Program-made: the position numbers and the translations under genes | Shown: positions 25,933-34,839 of the stretch, one piece after another | Numbering within the stretch: position 1 is the stretch's first letter | Layout of the letters: each line of letters starts with the position of its first letter | Assembly (NCBI RefSeq): GCF_020564625.1 | Contig: NZ_JAJBZT010000002.1 | Span: 1-64,000 of the forward strand | Reading direction: 5' to 3' | Length of the DNA: 64,000 nt | Source: Leeia speluncae | GTDB taxonomy: Bacteria > Pseudomonadota > Gammaproteobacteria > Burkholderiales > Leeiaceae | Notes under the pieces: generated by a model | The model's database searches: none | Told to the model about the DNA's origin: nothing | What the model saw: the letters and a program-made list of their open reading frames with translations, nothing else

Positions 25933-27315
25933 TTACTCGACAATTTTACGGCCATTCACTTGTTGGATTGGTCGCGCGTTATATGGATAAACGCCGGAGA
26001 ATGAACCGAACTGCTTAGGTGATAGATTTCCCTGCTCTTTCAGGACAAACCACTGAACGCCCTCTGAGCATGGTGGCGTGGTCAACGAGCCTTCAAAGTG
26101 ATAGAACGCCTTGTTTGTCGGCAACATTTTTGTTGCATCAAACTTTGCATCTAGGGACTTCTCTCCCCCCTCTTCTCTTGGGATATTGTCAAAAACGGCT
26201 TTCAATGCAGCGTTGTCTTTACCTTTATTCAGCAAGACACCAATCACTAACAATTTGCCATCATCAGACTTATGCACCATGTGCATCACCATATCGGATG
26301 GTCGTCCATTAATCTGCTCTTCACTTGGCGTATGAAAATGGAACTGCAGTAGGCTGTACTTCTTACCAGCCAACTCAACACCACCTGCCTCTTTCAAATT
26401 GACTTGAATCGTGTGTCCATTATTCACAATAGACATTGCGCCAGACTTATAGCCAAAAGAAAGGCTCGGCGCACCTTTAGGATAAGATCCCACCAAGTTA
26501 ATCGGCGACTGCGTCTTTCCTGCAGAACAAAGTTTCCATTCTGGGTTTAGTTTCGCCCAATATTCGGGACCAGTTTCACCAGAATAACTCCAATGCGGCC
26601 CTTCGTGGCCTCCAGCTTTCGCCGTTTCTTTACCACCGCTAGCTGCACCACTCAATCCAAGACAAGCACGTAGCTCATCCATTCGCTTGGCAGGATCACC
26701 AGACATCACGCACTTTTTCTCGCCAGAACGGATTTGTTTAACGCCTTCAGAAATTTTAACCTTATCACCTTCTAGCGCAGACTTTTTCGCTTTTAGCTCT
26801 TCAATCTCCGCCTTCAGTTTTGATGCCTCGTCAGACAGTGTCAGCATTTCGCTTTGCTTTTGCACATCTAACTGTAACTGACCAACTTCATGCTTTAGCT
26901 TTTCTGCTTCAGCCTTTAAGGCAGCCTCATCATTCCCACCATGACCAGACTCTGCGGCAGCCGCACCATGTTCTGCATTTTTGGTTTCACCATGTCCAGC
27001 AGGTTCTGCTCCATGTGTATTTGCAGCGTGCTCATCTGTTTGATGACCATCCTGCTTTCCTTCCTCTTTTTTATGCTCACCTTCTGCGGCATGCCCACCC
27101 TCTTCGGTCGCATGGCCTTCTTCTGCGGATTTTCCTTCATGCTTCGCAGGGGTATCGTGCCCACGAGACAATAAAAACCCAACCACCACACTAATAATAA
27201 TCAGCAGTACACCACCGCCGATTAATCCATACATCAGCAGCTTTTGCTTTTTGCTTTTTGCTACTGCCTCTGGCGCAGGTACTGGCGTCGCCTCTGGCGC
27301 TTTTTCTTCTGACAT
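25933..27315 (-). CDS. Membrane-anchored alpha-carbonic anhydrase with His-rich linker
   Basis: Protein of 460 residues with an unusual layout. A Pro/Ala/Lys-rich cytoplasmic tail (1-25) is followed by one TM segment (about 26-49). A Gly/Glu/Lys-rich linker (about 52-128) has eleven regularly spaced histidines. A coiled coil (about 129-195) comes next, then a Cys202/Cys218 segment and an alpha-class carbonic anhydrase domain (about 238-460). Zinc ligands are His326, His328 (LLQFHFHTP) and His345 (MHMVHK). Cys263 and Cys416 fit the usual disulfide, and SLTTPPCSEGVQWFV is conserved. The enzyme converts CO2 and bicarbonate. The anchor and positive tail predict N-in topology with the catalytic domain in the periplasm. 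It may share a transcript with the upstream LysR gene. Confidence 0.88.
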   Translation of the reverse strand: MSEEKAPEATPVPAPEAVAKSKKQKLLMYGLIGGGVLLIIISVVVGFLLSRGHDTPAKHEGKSAEEGHATEEGGHAAEGEHKKEEGKQDGHQTDEHAANTHGAEPAGHGETKNAEHGAAAAESGHGGNDEAALKAEAEKLKHEVGQLQLDVQKQSEMLTLSDEASKLKAEIEELKAKKSALEGDKVKISEGVKQIRSGEKKCVMSGDPAKRMDELRACLGLSGAASGGKETAKAGGHEGPHWSYSGETGPEYWAKLNPEWKLCSAGKTQSPINLVGSYPKGAPSLSFGYKSGAMSIVNNGHTIQVNLKEAGGVELAGKKYSLLQFHFHTPSEEQINGRPSDMVMHMVHKSDDGKLLVIGVLLNKGKDNAALKAVFDNIPREEGGEKSLDAKFDATKMLPTNKAFYHFEGSLTTPPCSEGVQWFVLKEQGNLSPKQFGSFSGVYPYNARPIQQVNGRKIVE

Positions 27316-27350
27316 ATTGCTCCCTTTCCATCGCTAAAGCAGCCTACAGT

Positions 27351-28232
27351 TTATAATGCTGATGTGACACTGCTAGTCGTTGTCGCCAATCTGGCAGACA
27401 TAAAATCAACCAATCCTAATACAGCACCATTCGCCTTGCTTTGATCATAGTGCAAATGTACACGGATGCCAGGCAATTTAGGCATTTTTTCTGCCTCCCC
27501 CAACACGCGAACGCCATCTGGTACCGCACTTTTAGCCAATACGGTGACACCTAGCCCCGCCAACACACCAGCTTTAATACCACCAAAGCTAGGGCTAGTG
27601 TACGCAATACGCCAAGGACGCCCCATCTGCTCTAGCGTTTCTAAGATACGTTGACGATATACGCAACCAATCGGAGCCACAATCAAAGGCAATGGCGACT
27701 TACTATAAACCGCATGCTGTGGGCTTCCCACCCACACCAACTCCTCTGACCAACCTTCACTCGTCGTTTTTACTTTGCTAGACGTATGTAGGCCAAATAC
27801 TAGGTCGTACTCTCCTTTATCTAGCTTCGCTAAAAGATGCGTTGATAATTCGCATCCCACTTCCAACGTCACATCAGGATAACTCTGAGAAAACTTTCCC
27901 AAGATATCAGGCAAAAATGAGTCGGCAAACTCGTTAGGCACCCCCAAACGCACCACCCCAGATAAGCTCGACTTGCCCAGTCTTGCAAACGCTTCATCAT
28001 TTAGGTTCAAAATAGAGCGTGCATAAGCGAGTAGCACCTGCCCCTCTTCAGATAACTGAAAACTTCTTCCTGTTCGTTGAAAAAGAGACACCTCGACCAA
28101 TTCTTCTAGTCGTTTAATTTGCAAACTGATTGCCGGCTGGGAACGACCAAGCAGATCACCCGCATTCGAGAAGCCGCCCTGATCAATGACTGTCACAAAG
28201 GTTCGCAGCAGATCGGTTGGAAGGTTTTTCAC
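27351..28232 (-). CDS. LysR-family transcriptional regulator
   Basis: Regulator of 293 residues. The winged helix-turn-helix is at about 3-62 (LLRTFVTVIDQGGFSNAGDLLGRSQPAISLQIKRLEELV), followed by a periplasmic-binding-protein-like effector domain with RLGVPNEFADSFLPDIL. The DNA-binding start resembles the LrhA/HexA group more than GcvA. It is divergent from gcvH and lies upstream of the carbonic anhydrase gene, so it may regulate either. A TTATAA-N9-TTATAA element sits just ahead of its start codon. Confidence 0.92.
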   Translation of the reverse strand: MKNLPTDLLRTFVTVIDQGGFSNAGDLLGRSQPAISLQIKRLEELVEVSLFQRTGRSFQLSEEGQVLLAYARSILNLNDEAFARLGKSSLSGVVRLGVPNEFADSFLPDILGKFSQSYPDVTLEVGCELSTHLLAKLDKGEYDLVFGLHTSSKVKTTSEGWSEELVWVGSPQHAVYSKSPLPLIVAPIGCVYRQRILETLEQMGRPWRIAYTSPSFGGIKAGVLAGLGVTVLAKSAVPDGVRVLGEAEKMPKLPGIRVHLHYDQSKANGAVLGLVDFMSARLATTTSSVTSAL

Positions 28233-28252
28233 ATGCGCCTCTTTTATTTATA

Positions 28253-28273
28253 TTATAAATCTAATCATTATAA
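28253..28273. promoter_or_regulatory. Candidate operator, TTATAA-N9-TTATAA
   Basis: Symmetric repeat in the LysR/gcvH divergent spacer, 20 nt before the LysR start and just upstream of the gcvH -35. The spacing is compatible with a LysR T-N11-A type site. The region is AT-rich, so chance is possible. Confidence 0.35.
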
Positions 28274-28281
28274 CTATTGAT

Positions 28282-28310
28282 TTGACTTATATATCACAAA
28301 GCCGTATTTT
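28282..28310 (+). promoter_or_regulatory. Predicted sigma70 promoter of gcvH
   Basis: -35 TTGACT (28282-28287), 17-nt spacer, and -10 TATTTT (28305-28310), followed by a leader of about 40 nt to the gcvH ATG. Confidence 0.5.
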
Positions 28311-28357
28311 TCGCACTTAACCTCCCCACAATTGTTCAGATTAAAAAGGCAAACATC

Positions 28358-28729
28358 ATGACAGTTCGTTTTACAGAAGATCACGAATGGCTACGCCCTG
28401 AAGCAGATGGCTCTGTGACTATTGGTATTACTCACTACGCACAAGATTCTCTAGGAGACTTGGTATTTGTAGAGTTACCGGAAGTAGGTAGCACTGTTGA
28501 AGCTGGTGACGCAAGCTGTGTGATCGAATCCGTAAAAGCCGCTGCCGATGTAAAGATGCCAATTAGTGGCGAAGTAGTTGCAGTAAACGAAGCACTAGTA
28601 GACAACCCTGCGCTAGTGAATGAAGACCCTGAAGGCGAAGCATGGTTTGTTAAACTCAAACCAGCAGCAGATGCAAACATTGAGCAATTGATGGATGCAG
28701 ATGCTTACAAAGCATTTATCGGTCAGTAA
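28358..28729 (+). CDS. gcvH: Glycine cleavage system H protein
   Basis: Lipoyl carrier that shuttles the aminomethyl group between GcvP, GcvT and the L protein. It is 123 residues, slightly shorter than the common 126-130. The lipoylation site is Lys60 in IESVKAAADV. The N-terminal FTEDHEWL and the GDLVFVELPEVG segment are typical. It is the first gene of a two-gene unit with gcvP. An internal terminator-like hairpin follows its stop. Confidence 0.97.
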   Translation: MTVRFTEDHEWLRPEADGSVTIGITHYAQDSLGDLVFVELPEVGSTVEAGDASCVIESVKAAADVKMPISGEVVAVNEALVDNPALVNEDPEGEAWFVKLKPAADANIEQLMDADAYKAFIGQ

Positions 28730-28745
28730 TTATTGAATACTAGAT

Positions 28746-28777
28746 AAGGCCGCCACTTCTGCGGCCTTGTTGTTTTT
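28746..28777 (+). terminator. Terminator-like hairpin between gcvH and gcvP
   Basis: GC-rich perfect 8-bp stem AAGGCCGC/GCGGCCTT with a 7-nt loop, followed by GTTGTTTTT. It lies inside an apparent gcvH-gcvP operon and could act as a partial terminator that keeps gcvP below gcvH. Confidence 0.65.
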
Positions 28778-28796
28778 ATATCACTTGGAGTGATAT
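28778..28796 (+). promoter_or_regulatory. Hairpin enclosing the gcvP ribosome-binding site
   Basis: Perfect 8-bp inverted repeat ATATCACT-TGG-AGTGATAT three bases before the gcvP ATG. The Shine-Dalgarno GGAG (28787-28790) spans the loop and the first base pairs of the stem, so folding would limit ribosome access. The fold is seen in sequence; its regulatory effect is inferred. Confidence 0.5.
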
Positions 28797-28799
28797 CAG

Positions 28800-31670
28800 A
28801 TGCCAAACACCCCACTCTCTCTTACCGAACTAGAACAACACGACGCATTCCAGCGCCGTCACATTGGCCCATCGCGCAATGATCAAACCGCAATGCTTAG
28901 CGAGCTTGGCTTTGACTCAATGGAAGCGTTCATTTCTTCAATTGTGCCAGCGAATATCCGCCGTGAAGCAATGCCACTTCCTGGCCCACGCACAGAAGCG
29001 GAAGTATTGGCCGAGCTAAAAGAAATCGCTAGCAAAAACCAAGTATTTAAGTCTTACATTGGCATGGGTTACTACGGCACACATACCCCAGGTGTTATCC
29101 AACGCAATATCTTGGAAAACCCAGCTTGGTACACCGCTTACACCCCCTATCAGCCAGAGATCTCTCAAGGTCGTTTAGAAGCCATTCTAAACTTCCAAAC
29201 CATGATCACTGACATGACCGGCATGGACATTGCCAACTCATCGATGTTAGATGAAGGCACTGCAGCAGCCGAAGCCATGACGCTTGCTCAACGCGCAGGT
29301 AAAAGCAAGTCTAATGTGCTTTACATTGCGGCAGATGTGTTGCCACAAACCATCGCGGTTGTTGAAACACGCGCCAAGCCAATTGATGTAGAAGTACGTA
29401 TTTTTTCTGGTAACGAACCACTAGAAAACGATTCTTTCGCCGTCATCTTGCAATACCCAGGCGTCAATGGTGATGTCCGTGATTACGCAGAATGGGTTCA
29501 GTCATACAAAGCACGCGGTGGTTTAGTCATTGCGGCGGCAGACCTGCTTGCCTTAACGCTACTGACCCCACCGGGCGAATGGGGTGCGGATATCGTTATC
29601 GGTACCTCACAACGCTTTGGCGTACCAATGGGCTTTGGTGGCCCGCATGCAGGTTACATGGCAACAAAGGACGAATACAAACGTCAAATGCCTGGCCGTT
29701 TAGTGGGTGTATCAATTGATAGCCAAGGTCAACCCGCTTACCGTCTAGCACTACAAACTCGCGAACAACATATTCGCCGCGAAAAGGCAACGTCGAATAT
29801 TTGTACCGCCCAAGTATTGCTAGCAGTGATGGCAAGTATGTATGCCGTTTACCATGGTCCTAAAGGACTGAAAGTCATCGCTCAGCGTGTTAACCGCCTA
29901 ACCAGTATCTTGGCTAGCGGACTGAAGCAACTCGGTTTCACTATTTCCAACGATACCTACTTCGATACTCTGACCGTGCAAACTGGTGCGCGTACAGAAG
30001 CCATTGTTGAAGCAGCCCAACAATTACGTCTTAACTTACGTAACGTTGGCGCAGATCAACTAGGTATCTCTCTAGATGAAACCACGACTCGCCAAGACAT
30101 TGAAGCGCTATGGCATGTTTTTGCGCCACAAGGTGCAGACCTACCAGAAATTACCGCACTAGAAAACGTCACCGCGAGTTTCTCTGACAAGCTAAACCGT
30201 ACAAGTAGCTATCTAGATCACCCAGTCTTCCATCTCTATCACTCAGAGACAGAAATGCTGCGCTATCTACGCCGCTTGGCCGACAAAGACTTGGCGCTTG
30301 ATCGCACCATGATCCCGCTTGGCTCATGCACCATGAAGCTAAACGCAACGACAGAGATGATCCCTGTTACATGGCCTGAATTTGGTCAGTTACACCCATT
30401 TGCACCCGTGAATCAAACCGAAGGCTATTTGGTCATGATTCGCCAGTTAGAAGAGATGCTTGCCGCTGCTACTGGCTACGCAGCAGTGTCTATTCAGCCA
30501 AATGCAGGTTCTCAGGGTGAATACGCTGGCTTGTTAATTATCCATGCTTACCATGAAAGCCGTGGCGAAGGGCATCGCAATATTTGCTTGATTCCGTCTT
30601 CTGCACACGGTACGAACCCTGCGTCTGCACAAATGGCAGGCATGCAAGTGGTCGTTGTGAAGTGCGATGAGCAAGGTAACGTTGATATTGCAGACCTGCG
30701 TGCCAAAGCAGAGCAGCACAGCGCCAATTTAGCCGCCATCATGATTACCTACCCATCTACACACGGTGTATTTGAAGCGGGTGTTCGCGAAATTTGTGAC
30801 ATTGTTCATCAGCATGGTGGTCAAGTGTACGTTGATGGCGCGAACATGAATGCGCAAGTTGGCCTATCTGGCCCGGGTTTATTTGGCGGCGACGTCTCTC
30901 ACCTAAACCTACACAAAACCTTCTGCATTCCGCACGGCGGAGGTGGACCAGGTGTTGGCCCTGTTGCAGTAGGCGGTCACTTAGCTAAATTCTTGCCAGG
31001 CCATCCAACACTAGACAATAGCGCAAGTAATATTGGTCCAATCTCTGCCGCGCCATTTGGCTCCGCTAGCATTTTGCCAATTTCTTGGGCCTACATTCGT
31101 ATGATGGGTGGTGATGGTCTAACCTACGCCACTCAAAATGCCATCTTGGCAGCAAACTATGTGGCGAAAAAACTAGCTCCATACTACCCGGTACTTTATA
31201 GCGGCCCAGGTGGATTGATTGCTCACGAGTGCATTTTAGATCTACGTCCAATCAAAGACAGCAGCGGTATTTCTGTTGATGACGTTGCAAAACGTCTAAT
31301 GGATTTCGGATTCCATGCACCAACCATGAGCTTCCCTGTTGCAGGTACCTTGATGGTTGAGCCAACCGAATCAGAATCAATTGAAGAACTCGATCGTTTC
31401 ATCGAAGCAATGATCGCAATTCGTGAAGAGATTCAAGCGGTGGAAGATGGCAAACTACCAAAGGACAACAACCCATTGGTTCACGCGCCACACACAGCAG
31501 AAGTTGTCTTGTCTGATGCATGGGATCGCCCATACGCACGCGAACAAGCAGCTTATCCAGTGAAGCGTTTACGCCAGCAAAAATACTGGCCACCTGTCGG
31601 ACGTGTCGACAACGTCTATGGTGATCGCAACTTATTCTGCAGCTGCATTCCAATGAGCGACTACGAGTAA
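28800..31670 (+). CDS. gcvP: Glycine dehydrogenase (decarboxylating), P protein
   Basis: PLP enzyme that decarboxylates glycine and loads the aminomethyl group on GcvH. It is the long single-chain form of 956 residues, with both homologous halves. The N-terminal RRHIGPS motif, [13 protein letters not shown], the second-half [12 protein letters not shown] and the PLP-binding Lys706 in [18 protein letters not shown] are all present. Start ATG is at 28800, with its GGAG inside a hairpin. It is followed by a strong terminator shared with the convergent solute-binding protein gene. Confidence 0.97.
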   Translation: MPNTPLSLTELEQHDAFQRRHIGPSRNDQTAMLSELGFDSMEAFISSIVPANIRREAMPLPGPRTEAEVLAELKEIASKNQVFKSYIGMGYYGTHTPGVIQRNILENPAWYTAYTPYQPEISQGRLEAILNFQTMITDMTGMDIANSSMLDEGTAAAEAMTLAQRAGKSKSNVLYIAADVLPQTIAVVETRAKPIDVEVRIFSGNEPLENDSFAVILQYPGVNGDVRDYAEWVQSYKARGGLVIAAADLLALTLLTPPGEWGADIVIGTSQRFGVPMGFGGPHAGYMATKDEYKRQMPGRLVGVSIDSQGQPAYRLALQTREQHIRREKATSNICTAQVLLAVMASMYAVYHGPKGLKVIAQRVNRLTSILASGLKQLGFTISNDTYFDTLTVQTGARTEAIVEAAQQLRLNLRNVGADQLGISLDETTTRQDIEALWHVFAPQGADLPEITALENVTASFSDKLNRTSSYLDHPVFHLYHSETEMLRYLRRLADKDLALDRTMIPLGSCTMKLNATTEMIPVTWPEFGQLHPFAPVNQTEGYLVMIRQLEEMLAAATGYAAVSIQPNAGSQGEYAGLLIIHAYHESRGEGHRNICLIPSSAHGTNPASAQMAGMQVVVVKCDEQGNVDIADLRAKAEQHSANLAAIMITYPSTHGVFEAGVREICDIVHQHGGQVYVDGANMNAQVGLSGPGLFGGDVSHLNLHKTFCIPHGGGGPGVGPVAVGGHLAKFLPGHPTLDNSASNIGPISAAPFGSASILPISWAYIRMMGGDGLTYATQNAILAANYVAKKLAPYYPVLYSGPGGLIAHECILDLRPIKDSSGISVDDVAKRLMDFGFHAPTMSFPVAGTLMVEPTESESIEELDRFIEAMIAIREEIQAVEDGKLPKDNNPLVHAPHTAEVVLSDAWDRPYAREQAAYPVKRLRQQKYWPPVGRVDNVYGDRNLFCSCIPMSDYE

Positions 31671-31721
31671 GCCTTGCGAATAGCCGGAACCTAACGCTTT
31701 AGTCATCCGGCTAGTACAAAT

Positions 31722-31757
31722 AAAAATGGCGCCATCTAGACATGGCGCCATTTTTTT
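31722..31757. terminator. Bidirectional terminator after gcvP
   Basis: Perfect 14-bp stem AAAAATGGCGCCAT/ATGGCGCCATTTTT with a 6-nt loop and flanking A and T runs. It lies between convergent gcvP and the solute-binding protein gene. Confidence 0.88.
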
Positions 31758-31779
31758 ATGATTGATTCGATTATGCCGA

Positions 31780-32544
31780 TCACTTTGCCTCGGCGATTGC
31801 ATGTGCAGCAATCGCAGAAAAATTACCATCTTTACGCGCATCTAGTAATTTCAAATTAAATCGTGTCAACAGTTCGCGCATATTCATCGATTTAGGAAAT
31901 GCCACATAAGTCGAAAACTCAGCCAAGGGTAATGGCTCTGCCGTGATATCCGTTGTGCTATCTAAAATAATTTGCGCCGATTGTTGAATCGCTAACATGA
32001 CATCAACATGGCGAGCACGAAGGGCTTTCATCCCTAATTCGTCACTCGGCAATTCATACGCAGTAAACAAGCCACGTTTTCTTGCCTGATCAAACGCATC
32101 TCCGTAACTCCAGCCGCGAATCACACCAACTTTCAGCCCATTAAGGTCGGCAACAGACTTGAAGTGAATGGGTTTCATCGTCAAGTGATACACTAAAATT
32201 CGTTCGACAAATAACGGCGCACTGTAATCCAACCAGCTTTCCCGCTCAGAAATCCGATACAACCCTGCAATCCCCATTTTCCCAGCTCTCGCACTCGCAA
32301 GTGCTCTTGGCCAAGGAAGCGGGGTAATCACCACTCGGCTTCCCATTCTAGCAAACACATGTTTAATCACATCCGGATAAAAACCTTTTGCCACCCCGTG
32401 AGATGCATACATAAATGGTGGATTTTCTGTATCGACAGCAATCTGGAGTGGCGGTGCGGCCCAGACGGCAATCGGTGAAAAGCACAATAACGCCATCCAC
32501 AGACACCATAATTTAGTAGCAAAAATTTTAGTTGCTCTGCTCAT
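31780..32544 (-). CDS. Periplasmic family-3 solute-binding protein
   Basis: Secreted protein of about 254 residues. It has a signal peptide ending AVWA-AP, then the amino-acid-binding-protein fold: LQIAVDTENPPFMYASHGVAKGFYPDVIKHVFARMG and LNGLKVGVIRGWSYGD. It could bind an amino acid or other small solute in the periplasm. No permease or ATPase gene is adjacent, so it may serve a distant transporter or sensing pathway. The ATG at 32544 is chosen because longer in-frame starts run into murI and precede the signal peptide; its Shine-Dalgarno is weak. Confidence 0.8.
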   Translation of the reverse strand: MSRATKIFATKLWCLWMALLCFSPIAVWAAPPLQIAVDTENPPFMYASHGVAKGFYPDVIKHVFARMGSRVVITPLPWPRALASARAGKMGIAGLYRISERESWLDYSAPLFVERILVYHLTMKPIHFKSVADLNGLKVGVIRGWSYGDAFDQARKRGLFTAYELPSDELGMKALRARHVDVMLAIQQSAQIILDSTTDITAEPLPLAEFSTYVAFPKSMNMRELLTRFNLKLLDARKDGNFSAIAAHAIAEAK

Positions 32545-32637
32545 ATCAAATTTACGAAATAGATCGACAACACAACATACAAAAAGTAAGCGCTTAACAC
32601 TATAATCAGCGCTAAATGCAATTAATAAGATTGGCAC

Positions 32638-33456
32638 ATGGACGCACGAAACCAACCTATTGGAATTTTTGACTCAGGACTTGGCGGCCTATCGGTTCTT
32701 CAGCACCTGAACGAACAAATGCCACTCGAACACTACATCTATGTCGCCGATTCTGCCAATGTGCCTTACGGAACAAAATCACCAGAATTTATTGTAGATC
32801 GGGCAAAAAAAATCTGCGATTTTTTAATCGCCCAACAGTGTAAGGCAATCGTCATTGCCTGCAATACGGCAACGGCTGCCGCCGCAAAATACCTAAGAGC
32901 ACACTACCCGCTTCCTATTATAGGAATGGAACCTGCAGTCAAACCAGCAGCATTGCAAACTCGCAACAAAAAAATTGGCGTTCTAGCAACAGAAGGAACG
33001 TTAAAAAGCACGCAATTTGCCGCACTCTTAGATAGATTTGGCAACGACATTGAAGTTCACTCGCAACCATGTCATGGTTTGCCAGAATTAGTGGAAGCAG
33101 GGGAAATAGACACAGAGAAGACGAAAGCACTTTTAGGCAAATACATGCGACCGATGTTAGATGCCAACGTAGACACCATCGTGCTCGGCTGCACACACTA
33201 CCCATTTTTAGCCGCAACCATCAACGAGATCGCGGGTAATCAGGTATCACTTATTGATACTGGCCTAGCCGTCGCAAGACACACGAAAGATCGGCTAGCC
33301 GCAGAGGAATTGCTTAGATTAGCGACGCCAATCCTAGAAACAGCACGCTTCTATACAAGCGCGCCCTCAGAAACAACCAATCAGGTAATCTCTCGATTAT
33401 GGGGCAAAGAAAGCACCGCGCAATCCTTGCCCGATGCACTTATGAGCGCAAGCTAA
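32638..33456 (+). CDS. murI: Glutamate racemase
   Basis: Makes D-glutamate for peptidoglycan. It is 272 residues. The start IGIFDSGLGGLSVL, catalytic Cys75 in ACNTATAAA and catalytic Cys185 in LGCTHYPFL define the family. It is divergent from the solute-binding protein gene. Its 3' end overlaps the convergent HAD phosphatase gene by 17 nt, and no terminator is visible between them. Confidence 0.97.
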   Translation: MDARNQPIGIFDSGLGGLSVLQHLNEQMPLEHYIYVADSANVPYGTKSPEFIVDRAKKICDFLIAQQCKAIVIACNTATAAAAKYLRAHYPLPIIGMEPAVKPAALQTRNKKIGVLATEGTLKSTQFAALLDRFGNDIEVHSQPCHGLPELVEAGEIDTEKTKALLGKYMRPMLDANVDTIVLGCTHYPFLAATINEIAGNQVSLIDTGLAVARHTKDRLAAEELLRLATPILETARFYTSAPSETTNQVISRLWGKESTAQSLPDALMSAS

Positions 33457-34108
33457 TCACAGGCCATCCATGCACTTCTGCATGCTCAGCCAAGGTAGCG
33501 TCTGGATCAACAGCAATCGGGTGATTTACCAACTTTAACAAAGGCAAATCATTCATGGAGTCACTGTAAAACCACGACTCACCAAATGAGGACCAAGAAA
33601 GGTTTTTCTCTTCCAGCCAGCTTTCCAAGCGCGTAATTTTGCCCTCTTTAAAACTTGGCACACCAGTAGACTTTCCTGTGTAGCGGCCATCTTTAATTTC
33701 CGCCTCAGTCGCAATCAGATAAGGCACATTAAAAGCCTTAGCAATTGGTTCCGTCACAAAGCGATTTGTGGCGGTAATAATCATCACCAAATCACCCGCA
33801 GCCAGATGGCGTTCCACCAATGATTTTGCCTTTTCGCTCATCATTGGGCGAATATAATTCGCCATAAACTTTTCATGTAAGGCCGCTAACTCTTCCATTG
33901 AGAACTGGGTGAGCGGCGCCAATGCAAAAGCTAAATAATCATCAATATTCAATGAACCATCACAATATTGCTGATAAAAACGATCATTTGCCACCTTTGA
34001 TTCTTCTGCGTCCAAAAGCCCTTCATCAATTAGAAATTGATTCCACGTCTTGTCACTATCACCGGCTAACAATGTATTGTCTAAGTCAAATAACGCTAAG
34101 TTTTTCAT
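33440..34108 (-). CDS. HAD-IB family phosphatase (SerB-like)
   Basis: Haloacid-dehalogenase hydrolase of 222 residues. Motif I is FDLDNTLLAGDSD (nucleophile Asp8, Asp10), motif II is the Thr in IITATNRF, and motif III/IV is YSDSMNDLPLL. It resembles SerB-like and CicA-type phosphatases of the HAD-IB subclass; the substrate is unknown. It overlaps hda by ATGA, so it is translated as part of the perM-hda unit, and hda-HAD pairing is common in betaproteobacteria. Confidence 0.93.
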   Translation of the reverse strand: MKNLALFDLDNTLLAGDSDKTWNQFLIDEGLLDAEESKVANDRFYQQYCDGSLNIDDYLAFALAPLTQFSMEELAALHEKFMANYIRPMMSEKAKSLVERHLAAGDLVMIITATNRFVTEPIAKAFNVPYLIATEAEIKDGRYTGKSTGVPSFKEGKITRLESWLEEKNLSWSSFGESWFYSDSMNDLPLLKLVNHPIAVDPDATLAEHAEVHGWPVISLRS

Positions 34109-34836
34109 GAAAAAATCAACATATCTTCTTGTTTAGGGTTTTGGTCAACCTCCACTCGCCTTTGTAGTACCTGTCTAACAAACGAAAGCGTGATGGGGCG
34201 TTTTAAGGAAAGAGATAACTGATCTAACTGCGATAACAACTGCAGTAAAGATGGTAAATCGCGGCGGTAATGAATGAGCATGTAGTCCACCATTTCTGGT
34301 GTTAAATCAAAGCCCTTTTCTTTGGCATAATGCTGTAGGGCAAGAGACTTTTGCTCATCACTTAACCCATTCACTCGATAGCTCAAGCCCCATCCTAACC
34401 GAGTCACCAAGTCATCTCGCAAATCTAACTGGGCGGAAGGTAATGGGCCACTAGTTAACATCGCACCACCGCCCTCTTTCAGACGGTTGTATAAAGCAAA
34501 AATGGCAATTTGCTGCGAGGGATTCAATCTAGTGACATCATCGACTGCCACATAGGCATTCTCAGGCAAACTATCTGCTTCCACCTCTAACAACAAGTCA
34601 TCTTGCAAATAGCAGGTGACAAATCCTTGCTCGGCAGCCGCGACCAATGAAGACTTCATTAGGTGAGTTTTGCCACATCCAGCCTCACCCCAGAGATAAA
34701 TAAAACGATCAGACGCCGACTCCCTCGACCAAGCAGACAACATTTCAACCACTTCGTGATTCTCGCCAATCACAAAGTTATCAAACGTAGCCTCCTCATT
34801 CGGAACAAGATCGAGCGTTAACTGCTTCAAAGACAT
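34105..34836 (-). CDS. hda: DnaA regulatory inactivator Hda
   Basis: AAA+ protein that, with the DNA-loaded beta clamp, stimulates DnaA-ATP hydrolysis and prevents re-initiation. It is 243 residues. The N-terminal QLTLDL is a clamp-binding motif. Walker A GEAGCGKT (50-57), the Walker B-like region VAVDDVTRL and sensor/arginine-finger part DLRDDLVTRLGWGLSYRV follow. It lacks the DnaA N- and C-terminal domains. It sits 3 nt after perM and overlaps the HAD gene. Confidence 0.96.
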   Translation of the reverse strand: MSLKQLTLDLVPNEEATFDNFVIGENHEVVEMLSAWSRESASDRFIYLWGEAGCGKTHLMKSSLVAAAEQGFVTCYLQDDLLLEVEADSLPENAYVAVDDVTRLNPSQQIAIFALYNRLKEGGGAMLTSGPLPSAQLDLRDDLVTRLGWGLSYRVNGLSDEQKSLALQHYAKEKGFDLTPEMVDYMLIHYRRDLPSLLQLLSQLDQLSLSLKRPITLSFVRQVLQRRVEVDQNPKQEDMLIFS

Positions 34837-34839
34837 TAT

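Noticed and set aside
26820-27194. His-rich 124-residue frame opposite the carbonic anhydrase linker
   Set aside because: It mirrors the low-complexity His/Glu codons of the real gene on the other strand. The composition is a by-product and no start signal is seen.
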